The position numbers were made by a program, and so were the translations under genes. Shown piece by piece: positions 1 through 9,883 of a stretch of 64,000 bases of DNA. Within the stretch, counting starts at the first letter, position 1, and every line of letters begins with the position of its first letter. Below the pieces are notes generated by a model, which searched no databases, had not been told where the DNA came from, and worked only from the letters and a program-made list of their open reading frames with translations. The DNA lies in the NCBI RefSeq assembly GCF_021582895.2, contig NZ_CP091139.2, positions 2,604,001 through 2,668,000 on the forward strand, given 5' to 3'. The DNA is from Microbacterium elymi (GTDB lineage: Bacteria; Actinomycetota; Actinomycetes; Actinomycetales; Microbacteriaceae).

Positions 1-1273
1 GCGACGGTGGTGACGATCGGATGCCGGGTGACCAGACCGACCCAGCGGGCGGCGAAGGAGGTCCGGGAGCGAGCCGAGCGAGGAGGGTCGCCGGCCGCGG
101 GGGCCGCGTCGGGGGCCGGCCCTTCGTCTCGGTCGCGCTGCGCGCGGCCTCGCTCAGGGACCTGGGGGTCGCGCTGCGGGCGGCCTCGCTCAGGGACCTG
201 GGTGTCGCGCTGCGGGACCTGGGGGTCGCGCTGCGCGCGGCCTCGGCGCTTCCAGCCGAACACGCGGCCCTTTGCGAAGCCGAGGAACGCCGGGGTCAAC
301 GTGAGTGAGACCATCACGGCGATCGCGACGGCGACGGCGGCGGCGATGCCCATCGTGGTCAGGAACGGGATGTTCGCGAACGCGAGTCCGATCAGCGCGA
401 TCAGCACCGTGACGCCGGCGAACACGACGGCCGAGCCGGCGGTGCCGGTCGCGCGCGCCGCGGACTCCTCGGCATCCATCCCCCTCTCACCTGGTCCTGG
501 TGGCGGGAGATGATGAACAGCGCATAGTCGATGCCGACGGCCAGGCCCAGCATCAGGGCCAGCAGCGGCGTGGTCGACGAGATCGTCGAGAACGCGGTGG
601 ACACGAAGATCAGGGCCATCGACAGGCCCACTCCGAGCAGTGCGGTCAGCAGCGGCATCCCGGCCACCAGGAACGAGCGGAACGTGACGATCAGCACCAG
701 CAGGGCGATCACCAGGCCGACCGCTTCGATCAGCGAGAGGGCCGGGAGCGTGGTGGCGAACAGATCGCCGCCCAGGGCGACCTGCGAGCCGGCCGGAAGC
801 TCCGCCTGCAGGTGGTCCGTGACCTGTTCGAGATCGGCCTTGGTCGCCGCACTGATGTCGGTGACCTGGCCGTCGAACTGCATCTGGATGATGGCGGCCG
901 TGGCGTCCTCCGAGACGAGGCCGTCGATCTGGTCCGAGAACGGATCGCTCACCGCGAGCACGCCGGGCAGCTTCTCGAGCTCGTCGATCGTGGCGTGGAT
1001 GTCGTCGGTGAACGGGGCCGCGTCGACCCGGTCGCCCTTCGGCGCGACCACGATCGCCTGGGCGCTGGTGCCGGACACCTGCGGGAACGTGCGGCTGAGC
1101 TGCTCGAGTCCGGCCTGCGACTCGGTGCCGGGGATGGAGAACGTGTTGTCGGTGCCCTGTGCGAACAGCGCCACGCCGCCGCCGGCCAGCCCCAGCAGGA
1201 GCAGCCAGGAGACGAGCACCCGCCACGGGTGACGATACGACCAGCGCCCGAGCGCGGCGAGGAGTGTGGACAC
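1..1273 (-). CDS. MMPL/RND-family exporter, partial (C-terminal half beyond left edge)
   Basis: Integral membrane transporter of the MMPL branch of the RND superfamily, probably exporting lipids or drugs with proton motive force. The N-terminus has a membrane segment (about residues 20-40), then an extracytosolic loop. A membrane block follows at about residues 180-280 with the family signature GLAVGIDYALFIISR. Start GTG at 1273 has GGAGG five bases upstream. The frame breaks at about 480-484 (a C run one base short); the next frame continues as TPAFLGFAKGRVFGW, the usual end of the first membrane bundle. A cytoplasmic linker made of RDPQVPERGR-like repeats follows. The gene runs off the left edge. 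It is divergent from tetR and probably controlled by it. Family call firm, substrate unknown. Confidence 0.9.
131..250. repeat. REP-like direct repeats inside the MMPL linker
   Basis: Two nearly identical 36-bp units plus two shortened units, each built on GCGCTGCGCGCGGCCTCGCT and CAGGGACCTGGG. They are read in-frame on the minus strand as repeated RDPQVPERGR-type peptides. The same core (CAGGTCCCTGAGCGAGG on the other strand) makes the palindrome inside menD, so both look like one dispersed element family inserted into linkers. Repetition is seen directly; mobility is inferred. Confidence 0.75.
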
Positions 1274-1314
1274 GATGCCTCCGGATCGAGGAGCGGACGA
1301 TGTCGATACGTCGC

Positions 1315-1355
1315 TGTATCCAATACAGAAGTGTATCGGATACAGTTGTGTATCG
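1315..1355. promoter_or_regulatory. Tandem TetR-type operators between the MMPL gene and tetR
   Basis: Two 13-bp palindromes, TGTATCCAATACA at 1315-1327 and TGTATCGGATACA at 1332-1344, are followed by a half-site TGTATCG at 1349-1355. Centre-to-centre spacing is 17 bp. They lie in the 156-bp divergent gap, suited to silence both genes. The AT-rich palindromes stand out from the surrounding GC-rich DNA. Assignment to the adjacent TetR is inference from position. Confidence 0.75.
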
Positions 1356-1429
1356 TAGCCGGGTCGGCAAAGGTGAAACTGGATGCCGGTTGTGAATGCG
1401 CGGCGGGACGCCGCGGGCAGGGAGAGAAC

Positions 1430-2065
1430 GTGAGCGACGCACCGACGACGACCACCCGCAGCCGCGAGAACACCCGGGCGCGGCTGCTGGACGCCGCCTT
1501 CGACGTGTTCGCCGACGTCGGCCTGGATGCGGCATCCGTCGAGGCGGTGTGCGAGCGCGCGGGGTTCACCCGCGGGGCGTTCTACTCGAACTTCGAGTCC
1601 AAGGACGAGCTGTTCATGGAGCTGGCCCAGACCGTGTCGGAGCGCAAGCTCACGGCGGTCACCGACCGGGTGCGCGAGTTCACCGGCCAGGCGCCGCCGG
1701 CCGAGCGGCCCGAAGAGATCGTGCGCCAGCTGGTGGACGTGTCGCTGGACTCGCGGCAGGGCGTGCTGCTGATGAGCGAGATCCGGGCGCGGGCGATGCG
1801 CGACGCGCGGATGGCCGCGTCGTATCGGGAGTGGTCCGAGGGCATGGTGCAGCGCGTCGCCGGGATGGCCGACGACCTCATCGCCGCGTACGGGCTCGGC
1901 TTGCGGCTGACCGCGGCCGACTTCGCCCGGATCATGCTCGAGGTCTGGGAGAGCACCCTGGTCAACGCGGTCATCGACGAGCTGGACGACGCCGCCACCG
2001 GGACGCGGATGCACAGCCGAACGCAGGCGCTGGTGGCCGCCGTGGTCGAGGGCTTCGCGGACTGA
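1430..2065 (+). CDS. TetR/AcrR family transcriptional regulator
   Basis: One-domain repressor of 211 residues, the usual TetR length. The N-terminal helix-turn-helix is clear: A-RLLDAAFDVFADVGLDA, then VCERAGFTRGAFYSNFESK, where GAFYSNF-SKDELF is the family hallmark. The C-terminal helical domain would bind a ligand. Start GTG at 1430 follows GGGAGAG. It is divergent from the MMPL exporter with two tandem palindromic operators between them, so it most likely represses the exporter and itself. The frame is intact. Effector unknown. Confidence 0.93.
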   Translation: MSDAPTTTTRSRENTRARLLDAAFDVFADVGLDAASVEAVCERAGFTRGAFYSNFESKDELFMELAQTVSERKLTAVTDRVREFTGQAPPAERPEEIVRQLVDVSLDSRQGVLLMSEIRARAMRDARMAASYREWSEGMVQRVAGMADDLIAAYGLGLRLTAADFARIMLEVWESTLVNAVIDELDDAATGTRMHSRTQALVAAVVEGFAD

Positions 2066-2112
2066 CGGCGGGGCGGGGCGCCGGCGGGCGCCCCGGGCGC
2101 GACCCGGCGACG

Positions 2113-2419
2113 CGAGATCGGGTTCGTGCACGTATTTCGGCTCGAGATCGTGCATTGTCCCGATCTCGTGGCGGGGCGGGGCGTGGGCGGGGCGGGGCGC
2201 GCCCGGGGCGGCGCGCCGGCGGGCGCCCGGCGCCGCGAGATCGGGTTCGTGCACGTATTTCGGCTCGAGATCGTGCATTGTCCCGATCTCGTGGCGTGGC
2301 GTGGCGTGGCGGGGCGTGGCCTGGCGCCCGGCGCGGCGCGGGGCGGGGCGGGATCCGGCGCCGCGAGATCGGGTTCGTGCACGTATTTCGGCTCGAGATC
2401 GTGCATAGTCCCGATCTCG
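2113..2419. repeat. Three copies of a 56-bp hairpin repeat (family A)
   Basis: Almost identical 56-bp units lie at 2113-2168, 2236-2291 and 2364-2419, separated by G-rich spacers of 67 and 72 bp. Each begins CGAGATCGGG, carries TTCGTGCACGTATTTCGGCT in the middle and ends CCCGATCTCG, so the ends form a 10-bp stem and inner TGCACG/CGTGCA can pair too. They fill the 460-bp gap between the convergent ends of tetR and menC; no gene is seen there. Candidates are bidirectional terminators or dispersed REP-type elements. Confidence 0.8.
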
Positions 2420-2525
2420 TGGAGGGGTGCGGGCGCGTCCGGCCCCGAGCTGGGTAGCGCGCGGCGTGGGCGGCAGCCCGGCGCAGAGCCGGCGCGGAGT
2501 CAGTCGGCCAGCAGCGCGGCGAAAG

Positions 2526-3515
2526 TCAGGCGAGCAGGGTGTGGCAGCGTTCGAGCCGCGCGAGCCACCACGCGATGCGTTCGGGGGATACCGCGAGCTC
2601 GTCGAGCAGCCGCGGGTCGGGCGCGACGCGTCCGACCGGCAGCAGGCCGTCGACCGGGCGCAGCGGTCGAGCCGCGACATCCGTCGTGAACAGCGAGGCC
2701 GTGCCCAGTCCGCAGTCGTGGGCGAGGTCGGGGAGCGCGGCGGCCAGCGTGGTGCCCATCGCGAGCCCGACCGAGGTGTCCAGGGCGCTGGAGACCACCG
2801 CGGGCAGTCCGGCCGCGGCGACGATCTCGAGGGCGCGGCGCACGCCGCCCAGCGGCTGCGCCTTGATGATGAGGATGTCGGCGGCGCCGGCACGGGCGAC
2901 GGCGAGCGGGTCCTCGGCCTTGCGCACGCTCTCGTCGGCGGCGATGGGGATGTCCCAGCGCACGATCCGGCGGCGCAAGCTCGGCGAGTTCGTCCACGCT
3001 CGCGCACGGCTGTTCGACGTATTCCAGGTCGGCGTCTGCCAGGGCGTGGATCGCGCGTTCGGCCTCGTCGACGTTCCAGCCGCCGTTCGCGTCGATGCGC
3101 ACGCGGCCCTCCGGCCCCATCGCCGTGCGCACGGCGTGGACGCGGGCGACGTCCTGGGCGAGGGTCTGACCCCGCTCGGCGACCTTGACCTTCGCGGTCC
3201 GGCAGCGGTCATAGCGGGCGAGGATGCCGGGGACGTCGGCAGCGTCGACCGCGGGCACCGTGGCGTTGACCGGGACGGCCTCGCGGACCGGTGCCGGTTG
3301 CGCGGCATAGGCGAAGTCGATGGCGGCGGCGAGCCAGGTGCTGGCTTCGGCATCCTCGTACTCGACGAAGGGGAGAACTCGGCCCAGCCCTCCGGCCCCT
3401 CGAACAGGAGCGCTTCGCGCACGCTCACCCCGCGGAATCGGGCGGCCATCGGGAGGGCGACCACGCGCGCGGTGGCGCGCAGTTCAGACAGAGATGGCTG
3501 GCTCACAGCATCCAT
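2526..3515 (-). CDS. menC: o-succinylbenzoate synthase
   Basis: Enolase-superfamily enzyme that dehydrates SHCHC to o-succinylbenzoate in menaquinone synthesis. Visible features are the catalytic KVKVAE lysine segment, RIDANGGWNVDEA with the first metal Asp, YVEQPCA with the Glu ligand, PIAADES, and the late IIKAQPLGG lysine motif. Two frameshifts interrupt it: a missing base in the G run at 3370-3373 and an extra A at 2977-2978 (GCAGC context). Repaired length is 329 residues, normal for actinobacterial MenC. ATG 3515 and GTG 3506 both sit behind GGAGG; the start is uncertain between them. Other men genes follow further right. Confidence 0.88.
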   Translation of the reverse strand: MDAVSQPSLSELRATARVVALPMAARFRGVSVREALLFEGPEGWAEFSPSSSTRMPKPAPGSPPPSTSPMPRNRHRSARPSRSTPRCPRSTLPTSPASSPAMTAAGPRRSRSPSGVRPSPRTSPASTPCARRWGRRAACASTRTAAGTSTRPNARSTPWQTPTWNTSNSRARAWTNSPSLRRRIVRWDIPIAADESVRKAEDPLAVARAGAADILIIKAQPLGGVRRALEIVAAAGLPAVVSSALDTSVGLAMGTTLAAALPDLAHDCGLGTASLFTTDVAARPLRPVDGLLPVGRVAPDPRLLDELAVSPERIAWWLARLERCHTLLA

Positions 3516-3534
3516 CCTCCGCCCTGGGGCCGGC

Positions 3535-3610
3535 GAAATCGTACGATCCGGCCGAGTGGACATCAATTTCGGCCAGGTTTCATGTGCACACGGCCAAATC
3601 GTACGATCTC
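3535..3610. repeat. Palindromic repeat family B, copy 1
   Basis: A 76-bp inverted repeat bounded on both sides by the 10-bp palindrome ATCGTACGAT. Inside are GGCCGAGTGGACATCA, a centre with AATTTCGGCC, and the complementary CACACGGCCAA. It lies between the divergent starts of menC and the padR gene, so it may affect either promoter. Copies 2 and 3 are at 4975 and 17472. Confidence 0.8.
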
Positions 3611-3660
3611 GGAGGGCGTGGGCTGGACAATAGTGTGTGTCACACAGTAGAGTGTGAGGC

Positions 3661-3996
3661 GTGGGCGACAACGAGATCCTTGACACGCACCTCCAGGAGC
3701 TGCGGCGCGGCACGATCGTGCTCGCCTGCCTCCGGCTGCTCGTCACGCCCGGGTACGGGTACGGGCTGCTCGAAGAGCTCAGCAGACGCGGGTTCCCGAC
3801 CGACGCCAACACGCTCTACCCCCTCCTGCGGCGGCTCGAGAAGCAGGGGTATCTGACCAGCGAGTGGAATACGGACGAGTCGCGTCCCCGCAAGTTCTAC
3901 CGCACCAGCGCGACCGGCACCGCCCTGGCCGCCACCCTGACCGCAGACTTCCGCGCGATCGCCGACGCGATCGCCTCGCTCCCCCAGGAGGATTGA
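3661..3996 (+). CDS. PadR family transcriptional regulator
   Basis: A 111-residue winged-helix regulator of the short PadR type. The protein shows RRGTIVLACLRLL, GYGYGLLEEL, the wing TLYPLLRRLEKQGYL and RKFYRTSATG, all in family order. Start GTG at 3661. The upstream 40 bp contain GTGTGTCACAC and a second GTGTGA, a possible operator. The next gene, a HAAS-domain membrane protein, starts two bases after its stop, so the two form an operon. The same pairing recurs at 12980-14232. Confidence 0.9.
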   Translation: MGDNEILDTHLQELRRGTIVLACLRLLVTPGYGYGLLEELSRRGFPTDANTLYPLLRRLEKQGYLTSEWNTDESRPRKFYRTSATGTALAATLTADFRAIADAIASLPQED

Positions 3997-3997
3997 C

Positions 3998-4942
3998 ATG
4001 GATGCCGCCACTCTCACCGAACGCTATGTCGACGCCGCGATGCGCACCGTGCCGCAAGCCCAGCGCAGCGACCTGTCCGCCGAGCTGCACGCATCGATCG
4101 CCGACCAGATCGACGCGCGCATCGAAGCCGGCGACGCTCCGGCTTCGGCCGAGGCCGCCGTGCTCACCGAACTCGGTGATCCGGAGGTGCTCGCCGCCGG
4201 CTACACCGGCCGTCCAGCTGCACCTGATCGGACCGCGCTACTACCTCGACTGGTGGCGCCTGATGAAGGTGCTGCTGTGGATCGTTCCGGTGTGCACGGC
4301 GTTCGGCGTGGCACTGGGACAGGTGCTCGCGGAGGCACCCGCCGGCGGCATCATCGGCACCACGGTCGTGGCCGTGCTCACGTCGATCCTGCACGTGGCG
4401 TTCTGGACGACGCTCATCTTCGTCATCCTCGAGCGCACCGGCCACGAGACGATGGATGCCGGACCCTGGACGCCGGAGAGGTTGCCGAGCCGAAGCAGAG
4501 CGGGGCGACGTTCGCCGACATGGTCGCGTCGATCGTGATGCTGCTGGCGCTGGCCGGCGCGATGCTGTGGGACCTGAGGCTCGGCTTCGTGCCCGGACAC
4601 CGGGTGTCGCTGCTGGATGCCGAACTCTGGCCGATCGCCATCCTCATCCTGTTCGCGATCATGGCGTGCAAGGCCGTTCTCGTCATCATGGTGCACCTGC
4701 ACGGCCGCTGGACGGCGCGGGACGCGGTGGTCAACGCGGTGCTCGTGCTGGCGGCGGTCGGCACGCTGGTCTACAACAACGGGCATCTGCTCAACCCGGG
4801 CTTCTTCGAGGCGGTCGGCGGTGCCGACGGCGCCGCGGGTGCGCATCGCGTCGTGACGATCGTCGCGTGGTTCGTCATCGGCGTGATCGCGCTGTGGGAC
4901 ATCCTCGACACGTTCCTGAAGGCGCGTCGTTCGCGGCGCTGA
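3998..4942 (+). CDS. HAAS/permease-prefix-domain membrane protein
   Basis: N-terminal cytosolic helical domain (about residues 1-75: TERYVDAAMRTVPQAQRSDL, then AVLTELGDPEVLAAGY) of the type fused to or next to PadR-controlled permeases, followed by RPLHLIGPRYY and about six hydrophobic segments. Two frameshifts, an extra base near 4212 before GCTGCA and a lost G near 4484, cancel out; the repaired protein has 314 residues. Co-transcribed with the upstream PadR gene. Probably a signalling or regulated membrane protein; exact role unknown. Confidence 0.82.
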   Translation: MDAATLTERYVDAAMRTVPQAQRSDLSAELHASIADQIDARIEAGDAPASAEAAVLTELGDPEVLAAGYTGRPAAPDRTALLPRLVAPDEGAAVDRSGVHGVRRGTGTGARGGTRRRHHRHHGRGRAHVDPARGVLDDAHLRHPRAHRPRDDGCRTLDAGEVAEPKQSGATFADMVASIVMLLALAGAMLWDLRLGFVPGHRVSLLDAELWPIAILILFAIMACKAVLVIMVHLHGRWTARDAVVNAVLVLAAVGTLVYNNGHLLNPGFFEAVGGADGAAGAHRVVTIVAWFVIGVIALWDILDTFLKARRSRR

Positions 4943-4974
4943 CCCCCGCCCGCCCCGCGCCCCGCGACCGCGTC

Positions 4975-5050
4975 GAAATCGTACGATCTGGCCGAGTGAA
5001 CATCATCCTGGGCCAGGTTTCATGTGCAGTCGGCCAGATCGTACGATTTC
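4975..5050. repeat. Palindromic repeat family B, copy 2
   Basis: A 76-bp inverted repeat with ATCGTACGAT at both ends, GGCCGAGTGAACATCAT on the left and CAGGTTTCATGTGCAGTC on the right. It sits between the end of the HAAS-domain gene and the start of the LLM oxidoreductase, both read rightward, so here it is not at a convergent terminator position. Confidence 0.8.
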
Positions 5051-5114
5051 GGCAGACCCCGGGGCCGGGGCGCGCGGCGCTGACCCGGAAGCCGCGCGCC
5101 ATAGGCTGAGACTC

Positions 5115-5898
5115 ATGCTCCTCGACACGCCCGTGCGCCTCGGCGTCCAGCTGCGGCCCCAGCTCGTCCAGTACTCCGACCTGCGTGACGCCGTGCGCCG
5201 CCTGGAAGACGAGGGGGTGGACATCCTCTTCAACTGGGACCACTTCTTCCCGCTGTACGGCGACCCCGACGGCACCCACTTCGAGGCCTGGACGATGCTC
5301 GGGGCCTGGGCCGAGCAGACCTCGCGGGTCGAGTTCGGCACCCTGGTCAACTGCAACAGCTACCGCAACCCCGATCTGCAGGCAGACATGGCCCGCACGC
5401 TCGACCACATCTCCGGCGGCCGGTTCATCTTCGGCACCGGCGCCGGCTGGTTCGAGCGCGACTACGACGAGTACGGGTACGAGTTCGGCACCCCCGGCAC
5501 GCGGCTCGACGCGCTCGCCGAGGGGTTGCGCCGCATCGAGGCGCGGTGGGCCCGGCTGAACCCGGCGCCGACCCGCCGCATCCCGGTCATGATCGGCGGG
5601 AAGGGCGAGCAGAAGACGCTGCGCCTGGTGGCCCGCCACGCCGACATCTGGCACAGCTTCGTGCCGGCCGACGAGCTCGCGCACAAGGTGTCCGTCATCG
5701 AGCGCTGGGGCGCCGAAGAGGGCCGCGACACGTCGGGCATCGTCATGTCGAACGAGCTTGCACAGCCGCGACCAGCAGACCGCCGACCAGCTGTACGACG
5801 CCGGCGTGCGCCTGTTCACCCTCGCGCTGCAGGGGCCGGACTTCGACTATCCGCTCGTCCGGAAGTGGCTTGCCTGGCGCGACGCGCGCAACTCCTGA
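5115..5898 (+). CDS. LLM-class flavin/F420-dependent oxidoreductase
   Basis: Bacterial-luciferase-like TIM-barrel protein (repaired length 260) that would use FMN or F420. Recognisable parts are GVDILFNWDHFFPLYGDP, the barrel strand TSRVEFGTLVNCNSYRNP, and DHISGGRFIFGTGAGWFERD, a hallmark of LLM F420 enzymes, then PVMIGGKGEQKTLRL. An extra T at 5758-5759 (GAGCTGCAC read as GAGCTTGCAC) shifts the frame; afterwards it ends in LVRKWLAWRDARNS. Start ATG 5115. Substrate unknown; cofactor choice is from family knowledge. Confidence 0.88.
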
Positions 5899-5907
5899 CG
5901 GCCGAGC

Positions 5908-6318
5908 TCAGGCGACCCGCTCGCCGCACATGCCGCACACGCCCGTCGGCGGCACCTCGACGAAGCAGGTCGGGCACACCACCGCCGGCTTCTCCGCCTG
6001 CTGCGCGGCACGGGGCGCTGCCCGGCTCGCGGCGCGGGCGGGCGTCCGGCGCTCTCGCGGCGCCCGCGCGGCGGCGGATGCCGCAGCCACCGGAGCGGCG
6101 GTCTTCGGCGTGTGATCGGCGCAGTACAGCCGGACGGTGCCGGCCGGATCATGCGGATGCCGGTGTTTGACCGCCCAGAGCTGGGTGCGCGCGAGCGGCT
6201 CCGAGTCGATGCCGCACGTGGTGCAGCGTGCGGGCTCGCCCGGCATCACGGAGTCGGCGATCATCGGGGTCTCGAAGGGGATGGCCTCGCGCCAGTCCGA
6301 CGATCGGGTGATCTTCAT
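5908..6318 (-). CDS. Small conserved protein with two zinc-ribbon-like cysteine clusters
   Basis: A 136-residue protein starting MKITRSSDWREAIPFETP behind GGGAAGG. A first CTTCG pair near residue 31 and a C-terminal CPTCFVEVPPTGVCGMCG look like zinc knuckles, separated by an alanine/arginine-rich linker. Close relatives in Microbacterium are sometimes labelled glucose-6-phosphate dehydrogenase, which this sequence does not support: it is far too short and lacks that fold. Convergent with the LLM gene and divergent from menB. Function unknown. Confidence 0.75.
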   Translation of the reverse strand: MKITRSSDWREAIPFETPMIADSVMPGEPARCTTCGIDSEPLARTQLWAVKHRHPHDPAGTVRLYCADHTPKTAAPVAAASAAARAPRERRTPARAASRAAPRAAQQAEKPAVVCPTCFVEVPPTGVCGMCGERVA

Positions 6319-6401
6319 GTGCGCCTTCCCGGGGCGCCGCTGCCGACACGATCGCCCGGCTTCCAGTCTCGCACGCGCCCACCGGTGCGTAGGCTGGTCG
6401 G

Positions 6402-7303
<902 letters not shown>

Positions 7304-7304
<1 letters not shown>

Positions 7305-8466
7305 TGAGGCTCGCACCGGTCTCGGGCGACGCCGCCGAGGTCCTGGCGGCGCTTCGCGCGGTGCTCGACGGCACCGGGCCGGCACTCGCCCTCGGACGGG
7401 ACAGCGCGCCGCCCACGGCGAACACGACGGATGCCGCGGCCGCCGAGATCCCGGAGGGCACGGCCGCCGTGATCACGACCTCCGGATCCACCGGCGTGCC
7501 CAAGAGCGTCGTGCTCAGCCGGGACGCGCTGATCGCCAGCGCCCACGCCACCGCGGAGCGGATCGGCGCGGGCACGTGGCTGCTCGCGCTGCCGGCCGGC
7601 TATGTCGCCGGGCTCCAGGTGCTCAGCCGGTCGCTGCTGGCCGGGTGCGAGCCCGTCCTGCTCGCAGGGATCGTTCCAGCCCCAGGCGTTCGCCGCCGCG
7701 GCGCTGATGATGCCCGCCGGCTCGGCCTACACCTCGCTGGTGCCGGCACAGCTGAGCCGCCTGCTGGACGTCGCCGAGACCGACCGGGCCGTCGCCGCCG
7801 CGCTTGCGCTGCTTCTCGGCGATCCTCGTCGGCGGGCAGGCGCTGCCGCCGGCCGTCCGCGAGCGCGCGCTGGAGGCCGGCGCCCGCATCGTCCGGACGT
7901 ACGGCTCCACCGAGACGTGCGGCGGCTGCGTGTACGACGGCGCCGCACTGCCGGGCGTTCAGGTTCGCATCGTCGACGGCGAGGTGCGGCTGGCCGGGCC
8001 CATGCTCGCCGACGGCTACCTCGGCGACGTGGAGCTGACCGACCGGGTGTTCGCGCGCGACGCGGAGGGAGTCCGCTGGTACCGCACCGGCGACGCCGGT
8101 CTCGTCGAGGACGGCGTCCTGCGCGTCCACGGACGGATCGACAACGTGATCGTCTCGGGCGGCATCAACATCTCGCTGGACCGGGTGGAGCGCATCGTCC
8201 GGGATGTCCCGGGCCTGGCCACCGCGGTCGTCGTCGCCGTCCCGGATCCCACGTGGGGCGAGGCATCCGTCATCGTCGTCGCCCGCGGCGACGTGCTGCG
8301 CCGCAGCGAGTCCGGGCAGCTGGACGAGGCCCGCCGGGCGGTCGCCGCCCAGCTCGGTGCGCACGCGCGGCCGGCACGGCTGGTGCTGGTCGACCAGCTC
8401 GCGACCCTGCACAGCGGCAAGCCCGACCGCGAGACGATCCGTCAGGCCGTGCTGGCGCTGCGCTGA
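7304..8466 (+). CDS. menE: o-succinylbenzoate-CoA ligase
   Basis: Acyl-CoA synthetase of the ANL family giving OSB-CoA for MenB. The phosphate-binding loop TTSGSTGVPKSVVLS is near residue 60, YGSTETCGG lies in the middle, and the hinge region YRTGDAGLVEDGVLRVHGR is followed by GKPDRETIR near the C-terminus with the catalytic Lys. Two inserted bases (C at 7663 in CTGCAG; T at 7804-7805 in GCTGCGC) split it into three frames. The repaired length is 386, usual for compact actinobacterial MenE. Confidence 0.94.
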
Positions 8467-8536
8467 GCCGAGCACAGCCCCGGCGCGGGGCGCCCGGATG
8501 TCGCATCCACCGATCCGGCCCCTACAATGTGCTCTC

Positions 8537-9496
8537 GTGGCTGGATCCTCGCGCAACACCCGTACCCGCGCCCGCGGCAAGACCGGCGGCAACCCGGCGA
8601 AGGCGCCCGTGCGCCGCATCCCCAAGCCCACGGCGGGCGACTGGATCGGCGCCGCGCGGCTGCGCACCCTGCCGCTGGCGATCACGCCCGTGCTCATCGG
8701 CACCGGCGCGGCGCATGTGATCGACATCCGGTTCCACTGGGTGCTCGCGCTCGGATGTCTGCTGGTCGCGGTGTTCCTGCAGATCGGCGTCAACTACGCC
8801 AACGACTACTCGGACGGGGTGCGCGGCACCGACGACGTGCGGCACGGGCCGGCACGGCTGACCGCATCGCGCAAGGTGAAGGCGCGCACGGTGCTGGTCG
8901 TCGCGCTGTCGTTCTTCGCCCTGGCCGGGATCGTCGGGCTCGCGCTGGTGATCCGCACGCAGCAGTGGTGGATGCTGCTGGTCGGGGCGGCCTGCATCGT
9001 CGCCGCGTGGTTCTACACCGGCGGCAAGCGCCCGTACGGGTACCACGCGCTGGGCGAGGTGTTCGTGTTCGTCTTCTTCGGCCTCGTCGCCACGGTGGGC
9101 ACCACCTGGATCCAGGTGCAGTCGGCTCCCCAGGAGGCCTGGCTCGGCGGCATCGGCGCGGGGCTGCTGGCCGTGGCGGTGCTGGTGGCCAACAACCTGC
9201 GCGACATCGACCAGGACCGCGCGGCCGGCAAGAAGACGCTGTCGGTGCTGATCGGCAGACGCGGATCGCAGATCCTGTTCACAGCCTGCGTCGTGCTGGC
9301 GTTCGCGGTGGCCGGGCTGATCGCGGTGTTCTACCCGATCGCCTGGCTCGTGTTCATGGCGCTGCTGGGCGGCATCCCCGCCCTGCTCATCGTGTGGCTC
9401 TATCGCGAGCCGCGCGAACTGGTGGTGGCGCTCGGGATCACATCGCTCACCTCGGTGGCGTACGGTGCGCTGCTGATGTGGGCGTACTTCGGCTGA
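8537..9496 (+). CDS. menA: 1,4-dihydroxy-2-naphthoate polyprenyltransferase
   Basis: Membrane UbiA-superfamily prenyltransferase (319 residues) that joins DHNA to a polyprenyl diphosphate, giving demethylmenaquinone. A basic N-terminal tail precedes RLRTLPLAITPVLIGTG. The first Asp-rich motif is NYANDYSDGVRGTDD and the second NNLRDIDQDRAAGKKTL, among eight or so hydrophobic helices. Start GTG 8537 is 70 bp after menE. The polyprenyl donor is probably made by the synthase at 18956. Frame intact. Confidence 0.96.
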   Translation: MAGSSRNTRTRARGKTGGNPAKAPVRRIPKPTAGDWIGAARLRTLPLAITPVLIGTGAAHVIDIRFHWVLALGCLLVAVFLQIGVNYANDYSDGVRGTDDVRHGPARLTASRKVKARTVLVVALSFFALAGIVGLALVIRTQQWWMLLVGAACIVAAWFYTGGKRPYGYHALGEVFVFVFFGLVATVGTTWIQVQSAPQEAWLGGIGAGLLAVAVLVANNLRDIDQDRAAGKKTLSVLIGRRGSQILFTACVVLAFAVAGLIAVFYPIAWLVFMALLGGIPALLIVWLYREPRELVVALGITSLTSVAYGALLMWAYFG

Positions 9497-9805
9497 TCAG
9501 CGCGCGGCGTCGCCGTCGGCGTCCTCGTGGCGCAGCGCCGCGTTCGCGGCATCCTCCAGATCGGCGTCCTTCTCGGCATCCGTCTTCTGCGTGCGCTGCT
9601 CACGGCGAGCGGCCAGGCCCGAGGCGACGTCATCGAGCGGACGACGCAGGAAGATGATCGACAGCGACACCCCGATCAGCGCGGCGAAGATCAGCGCGAT
9701 CCAGTACATCTCCCGGAAGATCGGGAACAGCAGCATGATCCCCAGCGGCACCAGGAACGCCAGCAGGCGCAGCACCGAGTAGAGGACGACGGATCGGGTC
9801 TTCAC
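9497..9805 (-). CDS. DUF4229 domain-containing membrane protein
   Basis: A 102-residue protein with two hydrophobic helices (about residues 8-27 and 34-52), then RRPLDDVASGLAARR and an acidic tail. DUF4229 proteins sit next to menA in many actinobacteria; function unknown. It is convergent with menA, with the two stop codons adjacent. Confidence 0.85.
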   Translation of the reverse strand: MKTRSVVLYSVLRLLAFLVPLGIMLLFPIFREMYWIALIFAALIGVSLSIIFLRRPLDDVASGLAARREQRTQKTDAEKDADLEDAANAALRHEDADGDAAR

Positions 9806-9883
9806 CTGTCCATCCTATGCAGGACGCCTGTGTGCGGGCTCCGGAACGGGGCTCGTCCCAGCGGCTCGGCTTAGGATGAGGGC

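Noticed and set aside
401..3007. Apparent 868-codon minus-strand gene spanning the MMPL N-terminus, the repeats and part of menC
   Set aside because: It stitches frames of two different genes through antisense tetR and the family-A repeats; the MMPL start at 1273 and the tetR coding frame are far better supported.
5908..6318. Glucose-6-phosphate dehydrogenase
   Set aside because: The name circulates for relatives of this small protein, but 136 residues with zinc-ribbon cysteines cannot be that enzyme.
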